From positions 7,718,129 through 7,782,128 of the forward strand of contig OV050032.1 in assembly GCA_920105625.2 (NCBI GenBank): a stretch of 64,000 nucleotides of DNA, written 5' to 3'. Origin of the DNA: Clusia tigrina. Lineage: Eukaryota; Arthropoda; Insecta; Diptera; Clusiidae. Below are positions 1-12,238 of the stretch, one piece after another. A program made the translations under genes and the position numbers. Within the stretch, counting starts at the first letter, position 1. Every line of letters starts with the position of its first letter. The notes below the pieces were generated by a model. It did not search any database and had not been told where the DNA came from. It worked only from the letters and a program-made list of their open reading frames with translations.

Positions 1-795
1 GGTGCAAATTGTCTGTCACATCCCTCTAGACAGTATCTCCCTGAGCACAATAAGAGCACTGGTAAGTTATAGTGATGATCATGGGTCCATTAAGGAGTAA
101 TCCAGCCATTGTCGAGAATATTGAAAGCTGCCACCATGCAAAATAATATTTTGAATCAACCTCAGATGCATTGAGAGAGTAGATGTTGGGGTGTCTGCGT
201 AAGTACTCATATTGCAAATAAAAATAAGCCACCGCCACTGTGCTTGGAGTCTTCCACGGTCTACTGATATTGTTCCAATAAATTTATGGTGACGGCATAA
301 ATGGATGAGTTACGACTCTTACGGAGCATTATTGCAATCGGATGTTTTGTGAGGCGTAGTTCAAAACGAATTGCGCCTCAAAGTGAGCTGAAAGAAAGAA
401 GTGTACAAAACCACGTCGCTTATTCTCTTCCGTTAAATTACAATGCCGCTGATTGCATTCCTTTCCTTTTTGTGCATTGGCATAATTCACGCCCAGCTTT
501 CTTGTTCTCTATCCTGTGTGCTGCTGTGTGCGACTGTTTTGGGCTCTTTTGGGCTGTGCGCCTAGATTTGCGTTACAATTTTGGTGTCCTTGCATTCATT
601 CCGATAGATAGAAACCAGTAACTGACTGAATACGGCTAACACCGACTACGAGAAACCCTTAACATAGAATGGGCGACCGGGTAAAGCTATGTGATGATAT
701 GGCTCCCAGCCAACTGAGTACTGTTCTTTCAGACTTTGTTCGCACTTTTGGTTAATTCGCTGGAAATTTCACATGAATGTAGGCGTGGCAGTATA
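1..795. other. Unassigned AT-rich DNA
   Basis: No recognisable gene. A + strand frame of 106 codons (301-621) shows no domain and has no partner motifs. The end of the stretch (about 770-795) carries a GTAGGCGTGGCAG motif of the interspersed repeat seen again at 6.9, 27-28 and 48 kb, so the SINE that follows appears to sit in an old copy of that repeat. Confidence 0.5.
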
Positions 796-1010
796 TATAT
801 TATTATTATTATTATATCTGACACCATAGTTAACTATGAGTGCAAGGTCTTGAGGGAATGAGTACTAGCTACAGAGGCTTTTGACTCGAAGAGAAAAGGA
901 TTTGATCGAAAGAAGCATTTTGGAGACCAAGTCCGTGGCAGGATTTGAACCTGCGAACCTCGGGGTGTGAGTCTAGCATGCTTACCACTAGACCACAGAG
1001 GGTGGCTCAA
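796..1010 (-). mobile_element. tRNA-derived SINE, full copy
   Basis: On the minus strand the element opens with a tRNA-like head (about 1010 to 936). It has an A-box-like TGGTCTAGTGGTAAGCATG and a B-box-like GGTTCAAATCC, the internal RNA polymerase III promoter of a tRNA. A tRNA-unrelated body follows (around 835-930) and then a (TAA)n tail (796-816, read as TTA repeats on +). The same head, body and tail recur at 62562-62768 and partly at 16921, 58014 and 60625. A lone tRNA gene is excluded by the shared body and tail. The head looks closest to a Glu- or Gly-type tRNA, but the parent tRNA is not settled. Confidence 0.8.
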
Positions 1011-1640
1011 ACACATGTAAAGTTGAAGAACCTGGAAAATAGCCGATGATATGCAAAGACGTCAGTAATGAGCGTGAGGCTGAAATTTGTTCGCTCATTT
1101 TGTGTGTAGATTTTTATAAAGCAACTCTGATTCCTTATATAAGAATCTTACATACACCTTCAGTTATAAGTTCATGTGAATTGTGGGCAAGTCATTGGAA
1201 GTATGAGGCGTATATTCTGTACACAAATTGCATCATTAATAGAAGTAGAAGTAGCTGGAATCTTTTCAAATGAGGGCACGAGTGTTACTTATATGGGAGA
1301 TGAGACAGAGATGAGGCGTCTTACCTATCTGATATCACCATTTTCTAGCACAGATCTTTATAGTTTAAATACGATTACTCATAGGAAATTTCGTTCATAA
1401 ATTTCGTACATATCTTAAGTTACGATTATGAGTGAGTGGGCGTAGCGGTTGTTCTCTACAGCGAATATTTGGATCTAGTCTGACACACTTGTACGTTACT
1501 ATGAATTTTTAGCATTATATCTTCAGTAAGAACGAAGCCGCGGCAACTTTAAATGAGTAGTTGACAGTTGAATTTGAGGGAGGTAGGCGTGACCATTGTC
1601 CGTTCTGGTTTATATAAGAATCTGGCCGTGACTAGTATAC
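1011..1640. repeat. Decayed GGGCGTGG-type interspersed repeat
   Basis: Weak copies of the family motif occur at about 1435 (GTGGGCGTAGCGGTT) and 1581 (GAGGTAGGCGTGACC), with the same flanking words (TATATAAGAATCT, ACTAGTATA) as other copies. No ORF of interest. The boundaries are guesses because the copy is old. Confidence 0.35.
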
Positions 1641-2472
1641 TTGCTACGGCGTTGCTCACAAACATACAGAACTAAGAAAGTGACGCTGATCACTACTTCT
1701 GCCTCACTCAGCTCAACCTCACTCGCCTTTCACCCTGTATTGGGATGTAGGGTGTCGTAATGAACGTACCAAACAAGGCCAAAGGAAAGGAATACACAGA
1801 GAAGGATGATGGGGGGGCACTGACAAGTTGAAGGAAGGATTGCGTTGTGTGTTGCTTGTGCGTACTGCAGGCAGTGCTGCTTGGCTTTTGTGCTGCTGTT
1901 GCTGCTGCTACTGGCGGTGGCAAGGAAATGTTGATGGCGTGAATTTATTTTCATCAGCAGCAAATTGCATCAGTTGTGATACTGCTGCTGCTGTTGTTGT
2001 TGCTGTTGTAGTTGTTGTTGCCCCTGCTGTTGATGTTGTTTTCTTTGTATGCTCGCTGGCGCTTTGTTTGTGTTGATGTTGGTGTTGCTGTTAGTTGTTT
2101 TTCCTTTTGTGTGCACTTCCGACAGTTAAATTAAAGTGTTGCCGCTGCCGTTCGCGTATTGTTGTTGCTGGTGGAATTGCTGAGGAAAGTTTTTGCATTT
2201 GGAAAAACCGCAGCACCAACAACGCCAGCATGAACTACAAATTTGGCGGGTTTTGCGCCCAAAAGTATGTAAAATGTAAAAAGCAGTGCGAAATTTTGTA
2301 AGCGGAACCCTTCAACTCACTCAGTCAAGTCAGTGCGGGCTGAAATATTGTGCCACTGTGTCTAATCTACATGCATGGCCTTTGCGGTGCGTACAGTGGA
2401 GCGAAACGCAGTGGTTGCTTGCATTTTCGAAAAAGATTTCCACTCTGAATACTTAATCCTAATGTCACTTGT

Positions 2473-2521
<49 letters not shown>

Positions 2522-3900
2522 TACCGTGCACATACTCGTTTGTTTCTAATGGAAAATAATTGAACTTGCTACACTGTTGCCAATTTTTCGCATTTACATA
2601 TTTCTACATTCATTTCAACACAGCCGTGTGCACAATTGGAAAAAAGAAAAGGACTCACTTCCTGATGCGGCGATAATGAGAGCAGAAAACTTGAAAATTG
2701 CATTCATTATACAAGAAGCGCTTCCCTGAGGTTGCCACAGTGGCGGAAAAGCTGTGGCAAAGAGCAAAAACCAAAAAAACAAAACACAAAAAGAAAATCA
2801 AGTAAAGCAGCCCATATAAACACCGTACATACAAAACGCCACACACACACACTCGCACACATACACTCAGAGAGAGGTTCACACATATCCACCGTCAGTC
2901 AAACACACAGCGAGCAAGAGCAGGGGCTCGTGCATACTACACAGAATAGGCAAATAATTTAGAGGAGAGCACTGCATAATCTTTAGTTAAAATCATTAAA
3001 AATACTCACAAACAAACGCAAGTGAAATGTGCCATTTTTAGAGTACAGTGGAGAGAAATAATTATGCACAACACACACACACACACAAACACACACACTC
3101 ATTCAGACGCAAGGAATTCTTAGCGGCTCTAACCCACACGCACACACAACCCCACGTAAATGGGAGTGAATTATTTTGTGCGGCGAGAATACAATCAAAT
3201 GTAAAGGATTAAAAACCTCGACTGGCCCCTGTTCCTGTTGGTGGTGTTGCTGTTGTACTTGTTACTGTTGCTGTGGTTCATGGTTTTTGTGCATTTTTGG
3301 TGTTTTATGGGATTTTTTGTAATGCAAAGCACCGAAGAACCAACTAAAAACAAAAAATGGAAAAGCACAGCAACACTACAATAAAACAGCACGGGCATGC
3401 CATCAAGGATAACACCGAAAATAGGATTCCAACTGACAAAAACGAGTGTAAATTACTACTTGTGCATATTTATAGCAATCGTAAAGAAAAAAGATACAAC
3501 GGCAGAACTGCTGGTAGGGGATAATAAACTGGATATTCTGGCTAGTAAAGCACCAAATGAAATCTAGTCAAGACATTATATAGAATAAGAAGAAAGAACA
3601 AGCATATTTCCCAAATGAAAAGTAAGAAACACGAAAGAGACAATTTTTCACGATCTGTGGGAATAAAGTAAATTGTTTTCTTGCATTGGAAGGAAAATTC
3701 TAAAAAAATAAGAAGCAAAAACAAAAAAATTTTCAAAAAACAAAAAAGATCCAAAATGCGATAACTTTGTCGACTGTACACGAAAATGGTACCCAACTTG
3801 GTAATTGACTTTCCAGTAATGGCGATGTAATGTGTGGTTTGGAGGTAGAAGAAGTAATGCGACCAAAAAGATCTGTTGTACCGCCCTCTACTATTAAGGG
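1641..3900. other. Low-repeat island rich in microsatellites
   Basis: No transposon signature. The island holds TTG/CTG triplet runs (about 1890-2090 and 3230-3280), a long (GT)n, (CA)n runs near 2840-2870 and 3065-3100, and A-rich DNA near 3480-3760. Short cysteine- or valine-rich frames in both strands are by-products of these simple repeats. The composition resembles intron or intergenic DNA of a fly genome. Confidence 0.5.
2471..2521. repeat. (GT)n microsatellite
   Basis: An almost uninterrupted GT run of about 50 bases with one early A interruption. It is a likely length-polymorphic marker. Confidence 0.95.
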
Positions 3901-3910
3901 TATTTCTATA

Positions 3911-5092
3911 GAAGAACAGACTTTTCAGTAGAAGAACAGACTTTTCAGTAGAAGAACAGACTTTTCAGTAGAAGAACAGACTTTTCAGTAGAAGAACAGA
4001 CTTTTCAGTAGAAGAACTGACTTTTCAGTAGAAGAACAGACTTTTCAGTAGAAGAACTGACTTTTCAGTAGAAGAACAGACTTTTCAGTAGAAGAACAGA
4101 CTTTTCAGTAGAAGAACTGACTTTTCAGTAAAAGAACTGACTTTTCAGTAGAAGAACAGACTTTTCAGTAGAAGAACAGACTTTTCAGTAGAAGAACAGA
4201 CTTTTCAGTAGAAGAACTGACTTTTCAGTAGAAGAACAGACTTTTCAGTAGAAGAACAGACTTTCAGTAGAAGAACTGACTTTTCAGTAGAAGAACAGAC
4301 TTTTCAGTAGAAGAACTGACTTTTCAGTAGAAGAACAGACTTTTCAGTAGAAGAACAGACTTTCAGTAGAAGAACTGACTTTTCAGTAGAAGAACAGACT
4401 TTTCAGTAGAAGAACCGACTTTTCAGTAGAAGAACAGACTTTTCAGTAGAAGAACAGACTTTCAGTAGAAGAACTGACTTTTCAGTAGAAGAACAGACTT
4501 TTCAGTAGAAGAACCGACTTTTCAGTAGAAGAACAGACTTTTCAGTAGAAGAACAGACTTTTCAGTAGAAGAACAGACTTTTCAGTAGAAGAACTGACTT
4601 TTCAGTAGAAGAGCAGACTTTTCAGTAGAAGAACAGACTTTCAGTAGAAGAACTGACTTTTCAGTAGAAGAACAGACTTTTCAGTAGAAGAACTGACTTT
4701 TCAGTAGAAGAACAGACTTTTCAGTAGAAGAACTGACTTTTCAGTAGAAGAACAGACTTTTCAGTAGAAGAACAGACTTTCAGTAGAAGAACTGACTTTT
4801 CAGTAGAAGAACAGACTTTTCAGTAGAAGAACTGACTTTTCAGTAGAAGAACAGACTTTTCAGTAGAAGAACAGACTTTCAGTAGAAGAACTGACTTTTC
4901 AGTAGAAGAACAGACTTTTCAGTAGAAGAACCGACTTTTCAGTAGAAGAACAGACTTTTCAGTAGAAGAACAGACTTTTCAGTAGAAGAACAGACTTTTC
5001 AGTAGAAGAACTGACTTTTCAGTAGAAGAGCAGACTTTTCAGTAGAAGAACAGACTTTTCAGTAGAAGAACAGACTTTGCAGTAGAAGAACT
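3911..5092. repeat. 20-bp satellite array with higher-order structure
   Basis: About 59 head-to-tail copies of the 20-mer GAAGAACAGACTTTTCAGTA. Units differ mainly at one base (ACAGA, ACTGA or ACCGA), by loss of one T (19-bp units) and by a rare GAGCAGA form. These variants are arranged in blocks, not at random. A five-unit block ending in a 19-bp unit recurs, and a longer series of about 14 units near 4370-4640 is repeated near 4790-5060. No stop-free coding function is implied. The array ends in one degenerate unit before AT-rich DNA and the I-like LINE. Confidence 0.95.
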
Positions 5093-5349
5093 CAGACTAT
5101 GAAATAAGATATAAAATAATTAGAATAATATTAATAGAATAATCAAATAATAAGGAAACTTGTTCAAAAACATCAGAATGAAAATAAATAATCACAATTG
5201 AAAGAAAATATAATTGGGTATCACAACCTATACCACAGATAAAACACGTATTTCCTATATTTTTAGCGTATACTGGTCTAGCAATCCTTCCGACTCAAAG
5301 TTTCCAATATTGTTCTAACAAGCAAAATACAAAACAATTAACAATTTAG
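5093..5349. other. AT-rich spacer
   Basis: A very AT-rich stretch between the satellite and the LINE, with no ORF or motif that I can name. Confidence 0.4.
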
Positions 5350-6894
5350 TACTCCCCCACTACAGCCCTCTTAATTGATTCAGCAATCAACCAACAAGAA
5401 TTTTCGTCAGCTCTAAACAAATTGAAGGATAATACGCCCGGTATTGACAAAATCAATTATTCCATGATACGAAAAGCAGCTACTGTAATGAAGGACAGAC
5501 TGGTTTGCTTTTACAACAACATTTTTAATAACAACATCCTCCAACTATACAATACTAGTCTTGGAATCCCCATACTAAAACCAACAAGTGACAAAATCGA
5601 AACGAAATCATACAGGCCGATATCCCTGAACCCATGCTTATCAAAAGTACTCGACAAAATAATTGCCAATAGACTATGGTGGGTTTGTCACAACGAATAA
5701 ACTACTCAATCCCATTTGCTGACTAAATGGGATTCAAAAGAGGCAAATCGGCAACCGATACTCTACTGTATGTAGATTATCTGATTGCAAACTGCCTGTC
5801 CAAAAAGAAACACCTAACTATAATTTCACCAGATTTCGAAGAAGCCTTCGATAAAATAGGTATCCACACGGTCATTGATCAACTCATCGAATGGAAAGTA
5901 GCACCTAAAGTAATCACTATATAAAATGTTTCATGACCAATAGAACAATTTTTGTGAAAATTGGTAAACAAACCTCCAATCTTCAAGCATTCCACAACGG
6001 TGTACCCCAAGGACCACCGCCCTCGGTAATTCTCTTCCTAATAGCCTACAATAAACTGAGCCACACCATAGCATTGTAAAAGGATATCGACTTCTGCGCT
6101 TACGCAGATGATTTCAATATCATCGTCCAATCGAAGCAACACAAAAACCCTTCAATGGATCGTACAGCTCTCTTTCAAAATATAACTAACGAGTGTGAAT
6201 ACTCCGGCGCTGTTCTTTCTACAACAAAATGCAAATTCATACAAATTTGCCGCAAACACGTTTCGAACTGCACAGTCAAAGCTAATAGCCTGCAAATACC
6301 CGAGGATAATAAGTTAAAAATCCTCGGTATAGTCATCAACAAGAGATATAGATGGAACAGCCATATCGAATACCTTATCACATCCTTAACCAAACATCTA
6401 AATGTAGTAAAGTGTCCATCTAGCGGAAAATTTAACTGCTCCACCTACTCGTCGTAAAATCTCTCATTATCTCTAAAATTAACTACGGTTTAGTTTTTTT
6501 TTAATGGATTTTGTAGTAATTCACTGCTCAACAAACTAAAAAGTCCCTACAACTCGGCGATTAGAATCGCACTTGGGGCTTTTCGTTCTACACCGACACA
6601 CAATCTGTTTTTCGAGGCTAACTTACTCACCCTCGAGAATCATAGGAAACTACAATTTAACAAACTAACGAAATCCATTTTTCACAGCAACGATACTCTT
6701 CTACTGAGTCCAGTACAAAGACTCAAGAAAAACGTTAACGTACCGAAAACTTCTTCAACATTAGCAAGAATTTTAAAAAGTGCTTCCAAAACTGACATTC
6801 CAAACCATGGAATCCCGCCCTGGCATCTAAAACTATCAGCAATCAATACTTCATTAGACAAATTCATAAAATCCAATACACATCACAATTTCGT

Positions 6895-7310
6895 CCATAT
6901 ATCTCGCATAGATCTTAAGTTAAGAATATGTTTTAAGAGTGGTCGTGTTAGTGAATATATAACGCCTACATTTTGCATAGTGCCTAGTAGGACCATATCT
7001 ACATAGCTGCCAAATCAGTCACTATACCATTAATTGGACCGAAATTATATTCATTTGAAATGATGTGCCTAGAGTTGCATATATGAGAGGTAAGTGTGGT
7101 CGTTGTTCGAAAGGTGTTCATATAGCTATCGGGCTTATTTTTATGGTCCAGGACAAACCTTTGCAAAGTTTCCTTAGATATCTCTAACGGTGTGGAAAAA
7201 GTTGGACACAGACGGAGAATATTACTCAGAAATGGACTGTGATCATTTGTCTATGTCCATATCTACCACGCATTCTTATGGTAGTTACAGTTTCGATCCC
7301 TATTCTTTGA
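6895..7310. repeat. GGGCGTGG-type repeat inserted in the I-like LINE
   Basis: LINE coding similarity stops near 6890 and resumes near 7310. The intervening DNA matches the 27.2-28.4 kb array in order: a GTGGTCGTGTTAGTGAATATA word, GAGAGGTAAGTGTGGTCGTTG, then CAAAGTTTCCTTAGATATCTC and CTAACGGTGTGG. It is a non-coding interspersed repeat that landed in the LINE, so it moved after the LINE did. Confidence 0.65.
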
Positions 7311-7984
7311 GCTAAAGGAACAACTAACAGATCACTTCTTTATTTATACAGGCGGTTCAAAATCAGAAGAAATTACAAGTTACAGCGTCACTGACGAAAC
7401 TAAACTTATAAAATTGGGTGTGCTCCTAAGGATATACTCGTAGTTCTGTATTTTTAGCCGAAATAGTTGCAATTTATGAAGCCATCCAAATGCAGATACG
7501 GCAACTTTGCCATATGCACCGATTTCCTTTCCTCCCTTCACGCCATATCTAATTCAAAGAATAATGAATTCTAAGCTACCATTTTGATCGCAAAACACCC
7601 AAAAATTACCCTAATTTGGGTTCTAGGCCATATTCCAATACAAGGCAATGAATTCGCGGATCACGCTGCAAAATACACTTGCGCTGCTCCAGTGATTTCC
7701 ACTCCTAACTACAACTTCTGCGACATCAAACACTTCCTGAAAATATACCACACGGATAAAAATAAGCAGATTTGGAACGTTACCTCGACCTGGTATAAAG
7801 ATATGAACCCAAACCGAATTTCTCTTGTCTATTATTTAGCTCGTACCACAGACACAATCAGCAGACTGGACAGCATAAAATTACTAAGACTCAGATTAGG
7901 TCATTCAAATATTTCTCACGTATACCTGATGAGTATTGAACCCAAGTCCAAGTATGCAACTGCATTCTATCCTATTCCATCCAC

Positions 7985-8173
7985 ACTCCTAACAGTATCC
8001 TATCACATTACCTCCGTGAGTGTTCAGAAGTGAACCGCATTATCCAAACTCCTAACAGTATCCTAACACATTACCTCCGTGAGTGTTCAGAAGTGAACCG
8101 CATTATCCAAACTCCTAACAGTATCCTATCACATTACCTCCGTGAGTGTTCAGAACTGAACCGCTTAAGATAT
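7985..8173 (+). repeat. 63-bp in-frame triplication in LINE 3' coding end
   Basis: Three copies of a 63-bp unit (starts at about 7985, 8048 and 8111). The unit is exactly 21 codons and two copies read as NRIIQTPNSIL(T/S)HYLRECSE in one open frame. It covers the His/Cys segment at the C terminus of the LINE protein. The copies are nearly identical, so the expansion is younger than the decay of the rest of the LINE. Confidence 0.9.
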
Positions 8174-8295
8174 TGTATATTTCAGCATGATAATCCCGTA
8201 TACCTTCTCTCTAACCCCTCCCCTTCAGATATTGATAAAATCTTGAAACATCTAAATTATATTGCCTAATTTAGTCCACCCTCGTTGACACACTC

Positions 8296-9050
8296 CTTTT
8301 ACCCATAAGCAGCGGAAGGCTATTGCTGCAGCTTTCCGCTCCCTGGATTCGGTTATTATCACCTCAAAAGCCGTCAAGAGCTGCCGCAAATCTTCAGACG
8401 AGATAACTAAGCAAACCCCTTCTGCATCTGTGCTGGGTTCCCGGTCACAGAGATATTCCAGGGAACTGTAAGGCGGATGAAGTTGCCCGTGAGGGTACTA
8501 CATACCGATTGAACCAGATAAGTCGAACTTCAGTATTCCTATTACCACATGTAAGCTCTTAGTATATGTCCTTAGGCACAGCGGGCAGGCGCTGGTCTGA
8601 AGGAACAGTATCCAAAATAGCTTGACAAACCTGACCAGAAATGAATGTCAAGCGCTCTAAGGACCTAGTGGCTCTAAATAGACTGAGTGTAGGTTCCGTA
8701 ATTGGCGTCCTAACGTGACACTGGACTCTGGGCACTCACGGATGTAGGCTGGTGATTGCCTCTAACGACTTCTGCAGGAGTTCCATGGCCGAGGAGGAGG
8801 AAGAGTCCACTGTACACCTGTTATGCCTCTTCCATAGGAGAGCTGAAATAACTTCTCTTTCATCTCTTGCGATGTGAATTCTTTTGAGATTTTCAGTCTT
8901 CGCAATTTCAATCTGCACGTGTCCAGCCTTGTCCAGAAGCAGGCGCACTTTCCTAGGCGACTACTTTCTGGACTCTTTGGGAGTTATCTCAGATAAAACG
9001 ATTAGCTCCATCAAGTGCTTCATCAAAAGCTCCAAATGGCTGGACCTTTG
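8296..9050 (+). mobile_element. R1-like LINE fragment: RNase H and C-terminal region
   Basis: A frameshifted read gives AFRSLDSVIITSKAVKS (about 8325) and then WVPGHRDIPGNCKADE (about 8430), the C-terminal His/Asp part of a LINE RNase H. Further on come VIGVLT and the cysteine/acidic segment SSMAEEEEESTVHLLC (about 8780-8835), which fits the C-terminal Cys/His element of R1-type LINEs. Stops and indels show a dead copy. The upstream RT is missing. Confidence 0.65.
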
Positions 9051-10869
9051 AAAGCGATGGGACCTGATGTCTCATGTGGTATCACAAGAAGTCAATGATG
9101 GTCTAAGTGCGCCCTAGTAGTAGTCAAGTAGAAACTTCATGTAGAAACTACGATTCCAATTATGAACGAGAAAAGGAAGCGAACGTAGATCAGCCGACTA
9201 TAGATTTGTTCACGTGTGTACTTTATCGCATACCTACATAAAAACCACTTCTCTTACCAATTTGTTCCACACTTCACGGTACCCCGAACTAAAACTTTTG
9301 TGTGCGAGTAATTTAGAGAGAAGACTTAACCCCATTTCCATCATGCTGCGGCATTTAAATAAGAGTGGCAACTAACAATGCCCTCAGTGCACGCCGTTAT
9401 TATTGTCAATGTTATGTGTTTCAACCGTAAGTAGAGAATATCATAACGTATTCGGGAATTACCCGCAGTCGTGCATCCACCTCTTCGTCCATTGGTCTAG
9501 CAATCCGACTTAACCCTTTCTCTTTAGCCGCCACATCCAAATTGGCAGCTGATGTTCATCATCGCTATGAGTCTGCTCGGGCATGTCTGTGCTTCTCTCA
9601 CGCTCTACCCCGTGCTCCGTGTCTGTGTCTGCTTCGTGGCTACGACTGAGTGTTTACGAGTGTGTGTGTGTGTGTGTGTGTGTGTCTGCGAGTTTGCCAG
9701 AGTTTCGTTATTCAATTAGACGCTTTCCTACGAGCACATAATTTTGATTGATGGTCCAATAATTGTGGTGATTTATCATATTTTTGCATGCAGTGTCAAA
9801 AGTGTGCTAAAATATTTAAAGCCTTAAATCATTTCCCATTGGCAATGAGGCAGAGATTTGTTCACTTTGACTGCGGTGCATTGCCTTCCAAATGCATTAA
9901 GGATTATTTTAGCAAGTGATTGGAAGATGAGTGCAGATGGGAATAATTGTTTTTGTCAATTGTAATGCAATGAAATGTCGACGACTACGCAAGAAACAAT
10001 TTGAGCCCTGCAAAAACACGGTACGACATTATCGTGCCGGTGGCTGACTGTTCGGAGTGTTTTTATTATGAGAATAAGGACAGCATTTCATCAATTTATA
10101 GTGCCGCTTTCTGAGCCATGTTAATTTTACAGTGTTCCTATTCCCTTATTTCGGAATTATTGGTGCTATTGTCAATAAGCGGCCAGGGAGTTATCAATGC
10201 TGCCCGTCAGTGTACAGGTCTTAGTGCCAAGAAAAGAAGGCAAATCAACGACTTTATATTCATGACTCTCTTCTTAAGACGGGTTGGTCTATAACAATCT
10301 CAGGACCGACAACGACTATGTAGGAGAGTTGATATCGGAGCTGGGGGAGTAAATCCAAATGTATGAGTAGGGTGGTGGCCTTAAATCGAAATGACTGGAA
10401 AAGGATTGAGAGAGTTAAAGCCAGAATTCAACTGTAATGATACCAGGAACTGAAGATGGGAATGTGATAGTCGTGGTTTGTTTCATCATTTCTCATATTT
10501 TCATCATGTTTTAAAAAGATTACGTACGCTTATTCAAAGTATTAATATTTATAAAATTGTATATCCTTCTCCAAATAACTACTATAGAAATACTAGCAAT
10601 CCCCATTGTATATATAGTGATTGCTTAGTGACCTGGATCATCCACAGACCTTATTAATACTGTGACGAAGTATTAATTTGAATACATGTTACATTCATTT
10701 CCCCCTCATATCTCCTTATATCGTATTCCTTCTACTGTGCTCTGTTTGGGCGGAGTACTATAAGAGAATGGCGCTCCTCCTGTGCATCCCCAAATTAATT
10801 TAATTAATCAATCAGCGGTTCGTATCAATTTCATCTCGAATATTCGCTATGCTGCTGATATTGCTATTT
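9051..10869. other. Unassigned DNA with one (GT)n run
   Basis: No gene or transposon motif was found. 9540-9900 looks like island DNA with a (GT)n run at about 9658-9686. The remainder is AT-rich with many stops in all frames. Confidence 0.4.
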
Positions 10870-11070
10870 CGTTCTCGATAATGACTCTGAGTCCATGAGG
10901 GAGCAAAATAGATACCTATTATCCCCACCCCCTTTCATAATCATAAATAATGCTTCGTCTCCTTCTGAGCTGGCGAACAACCCTAGTGGGTCAATGCCGC
11001 GTAATGAGCCTCCGCCAGTCCTCTCTGCTAAGCGAACGCTGGCCCCAATTGGAAATGCCGCGTTCAAACA

Positions 11071-11430
11071 GGTCAGGTCCTCCTGAACTTGCTCTTTCCA
11101 TCTCAGTGGTGGTCTTCCTCTCCTGCCTCGCCCACCTTGGGGCATCGAATCGAAGACTTTCCTAGTTGGAGCAGTTTCATCCATCGTCACGACATGACCT
11201 AGCCAGCGTAGCCGCTGGGTTTGATTCGCTCAACTATGTCAGTATCTTTGAGACACATCAGGTCCTTCTGTACTCAATCTTTCCATCTCAGTGCTGGACT
11301 TCCCCTCCTGCGTCGCCCACCTTGGGACATTGAATCGAATACTACCCGGGTTGGATCAGTTTCATCCATTCTCATGACATCCATTCTCATGACCTAGCCA
11401 GCGTAGCCGCTGGATGTTGATTCGCTTGAC
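11071..11430 (-). repeat. 195-bp imperfect duplication at the RTE 3' coding end
   Basis: The region from GGTCCTCCTGAACTTGCTC to GACCTAGCCAGCGTAGCCGC occurs twice, about 195 bp apart (GACCTAGCC at 11196 and 11391). The copies have diverged by many substitutions and a small local repeat (CATTCTCATGAC), so this is older than the 172-bp duplication in the same element. Confidence 0.75.
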
Positions 11431-12238
11431 CATGTCAATATCGGCGTATAGCTCGTGCAACTCATGGTTCCATCTGATGCGATACAAGCTGTGAACGCAA
11501 ATCCAAAGATTTTACGCCCAATTTTTCCTTCGAATTTGTTTCTCGTCACTGTTTGTCATCGTCCAGCTCTCTGCTCCATATAGCAGTATGGGAATGATGA
11601 GGGACTTATACATTAGCTTTGCTTAACTCTTTAGCTTAAGCCCAAAGTAGCACCTGTTAGCTAGAGTAATTCCCCGTTTGATGTCCAAACTGATGTTATT
11701 GGTGGTATTGATGCTGGTCCCTAGGTGGTATTGATGCTGGTCCCTAGGTAGATAATATCCTTTACAACTTCAAAGTTGCCGTCGCCTTCAGGTACGTGAT
11801 GTCCAAAACGATGGGAATCTTTATATGCTGCCAGCGTCTTACTCTCGTTCACTTTTAGACCTCTCTCGCTTTGCTTCTCTATCCAGGGCGGTACACGCAG
11901 CACTCACAGCTCGAGCGTTATGGCCAATGATGTCAATATCATCAGCATAAGTCAAAAGCTCGACATTCTTATTAAAGATAGTGCCAGTGTGGGTCAAGCA
12001 TTTTTTCCAGCATTAGGTTGGAGAAGTCGAACGACAGGGAGTCACCCTGTCTGAAGCAGCGCTTTGTGCCAAAAGGGTGGGAGAGCTCCTTTCCAATTTT
12101 CACTGAGCTGCAGGTTGCGTTTAGCGTCATCCTGCACAGCCTGATTAGCTTTCCAGGGATGTCAAATTCAGACATAGCGGTTTATGGTTGGCTCCTTATC
12201 GTGCTATCAAAGGCGGCCTTGAAATCGTCAAGAAGAGG

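Larger units (their letters stand above)
5350..8275 (+). mobile_element. I-like LINE, decayed ORF2 (RT + RNase H)
   Basis: The reading frames are broken by stops and frameshifts, but the domain order is clear. An RT finger region has NTPGIDKINYSMIR (about 5425) and YRPISLNPCLSKVLDKII (about 5612). These are followed by GFKRGKSATDTL (5728), a palm segment DFEEAFDKIG (about 5832), motif B GVPQGPPPS (about 5999) and an intact YADD box (6101-6112). After an inserted repeat (6895-7310) the RNase H domain resumes, with YTGGSK (expected Asp replaced by Gly, about 7350) and GHIPIQGNEFADHAAK (about 7628-7675). The copy ends in a His/Cys segment HYLRECSE that has been triplicated. It lacks the 5' end and ORF1. 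An RT plus RNase H layout with YADD fits the I clade; Jockey-type elements lack RNase H. It cannot encode a working protein. Confidence 0.8.

Noticed and set aside
936..1010. Functional tRNA gene
   Set aside because: The tRNA-like head is followed by a fixed body and (TAA)n tail shared by other copies, the SINE layout. The acceptor stem does not close as in a genuine tRNA.
3911..5092. CRISPR-like array
   Set aside because: The repeats are directly contiguous with no unique spacers, and the window is eukaryotic.
3911..5092. Heat-shock elements in the 20-bp satellite (GAAGAAC…TTTTC)
   Set aside because: GAA and TTC are not spaced as alternating pentamers, unlike the LTR promoters.
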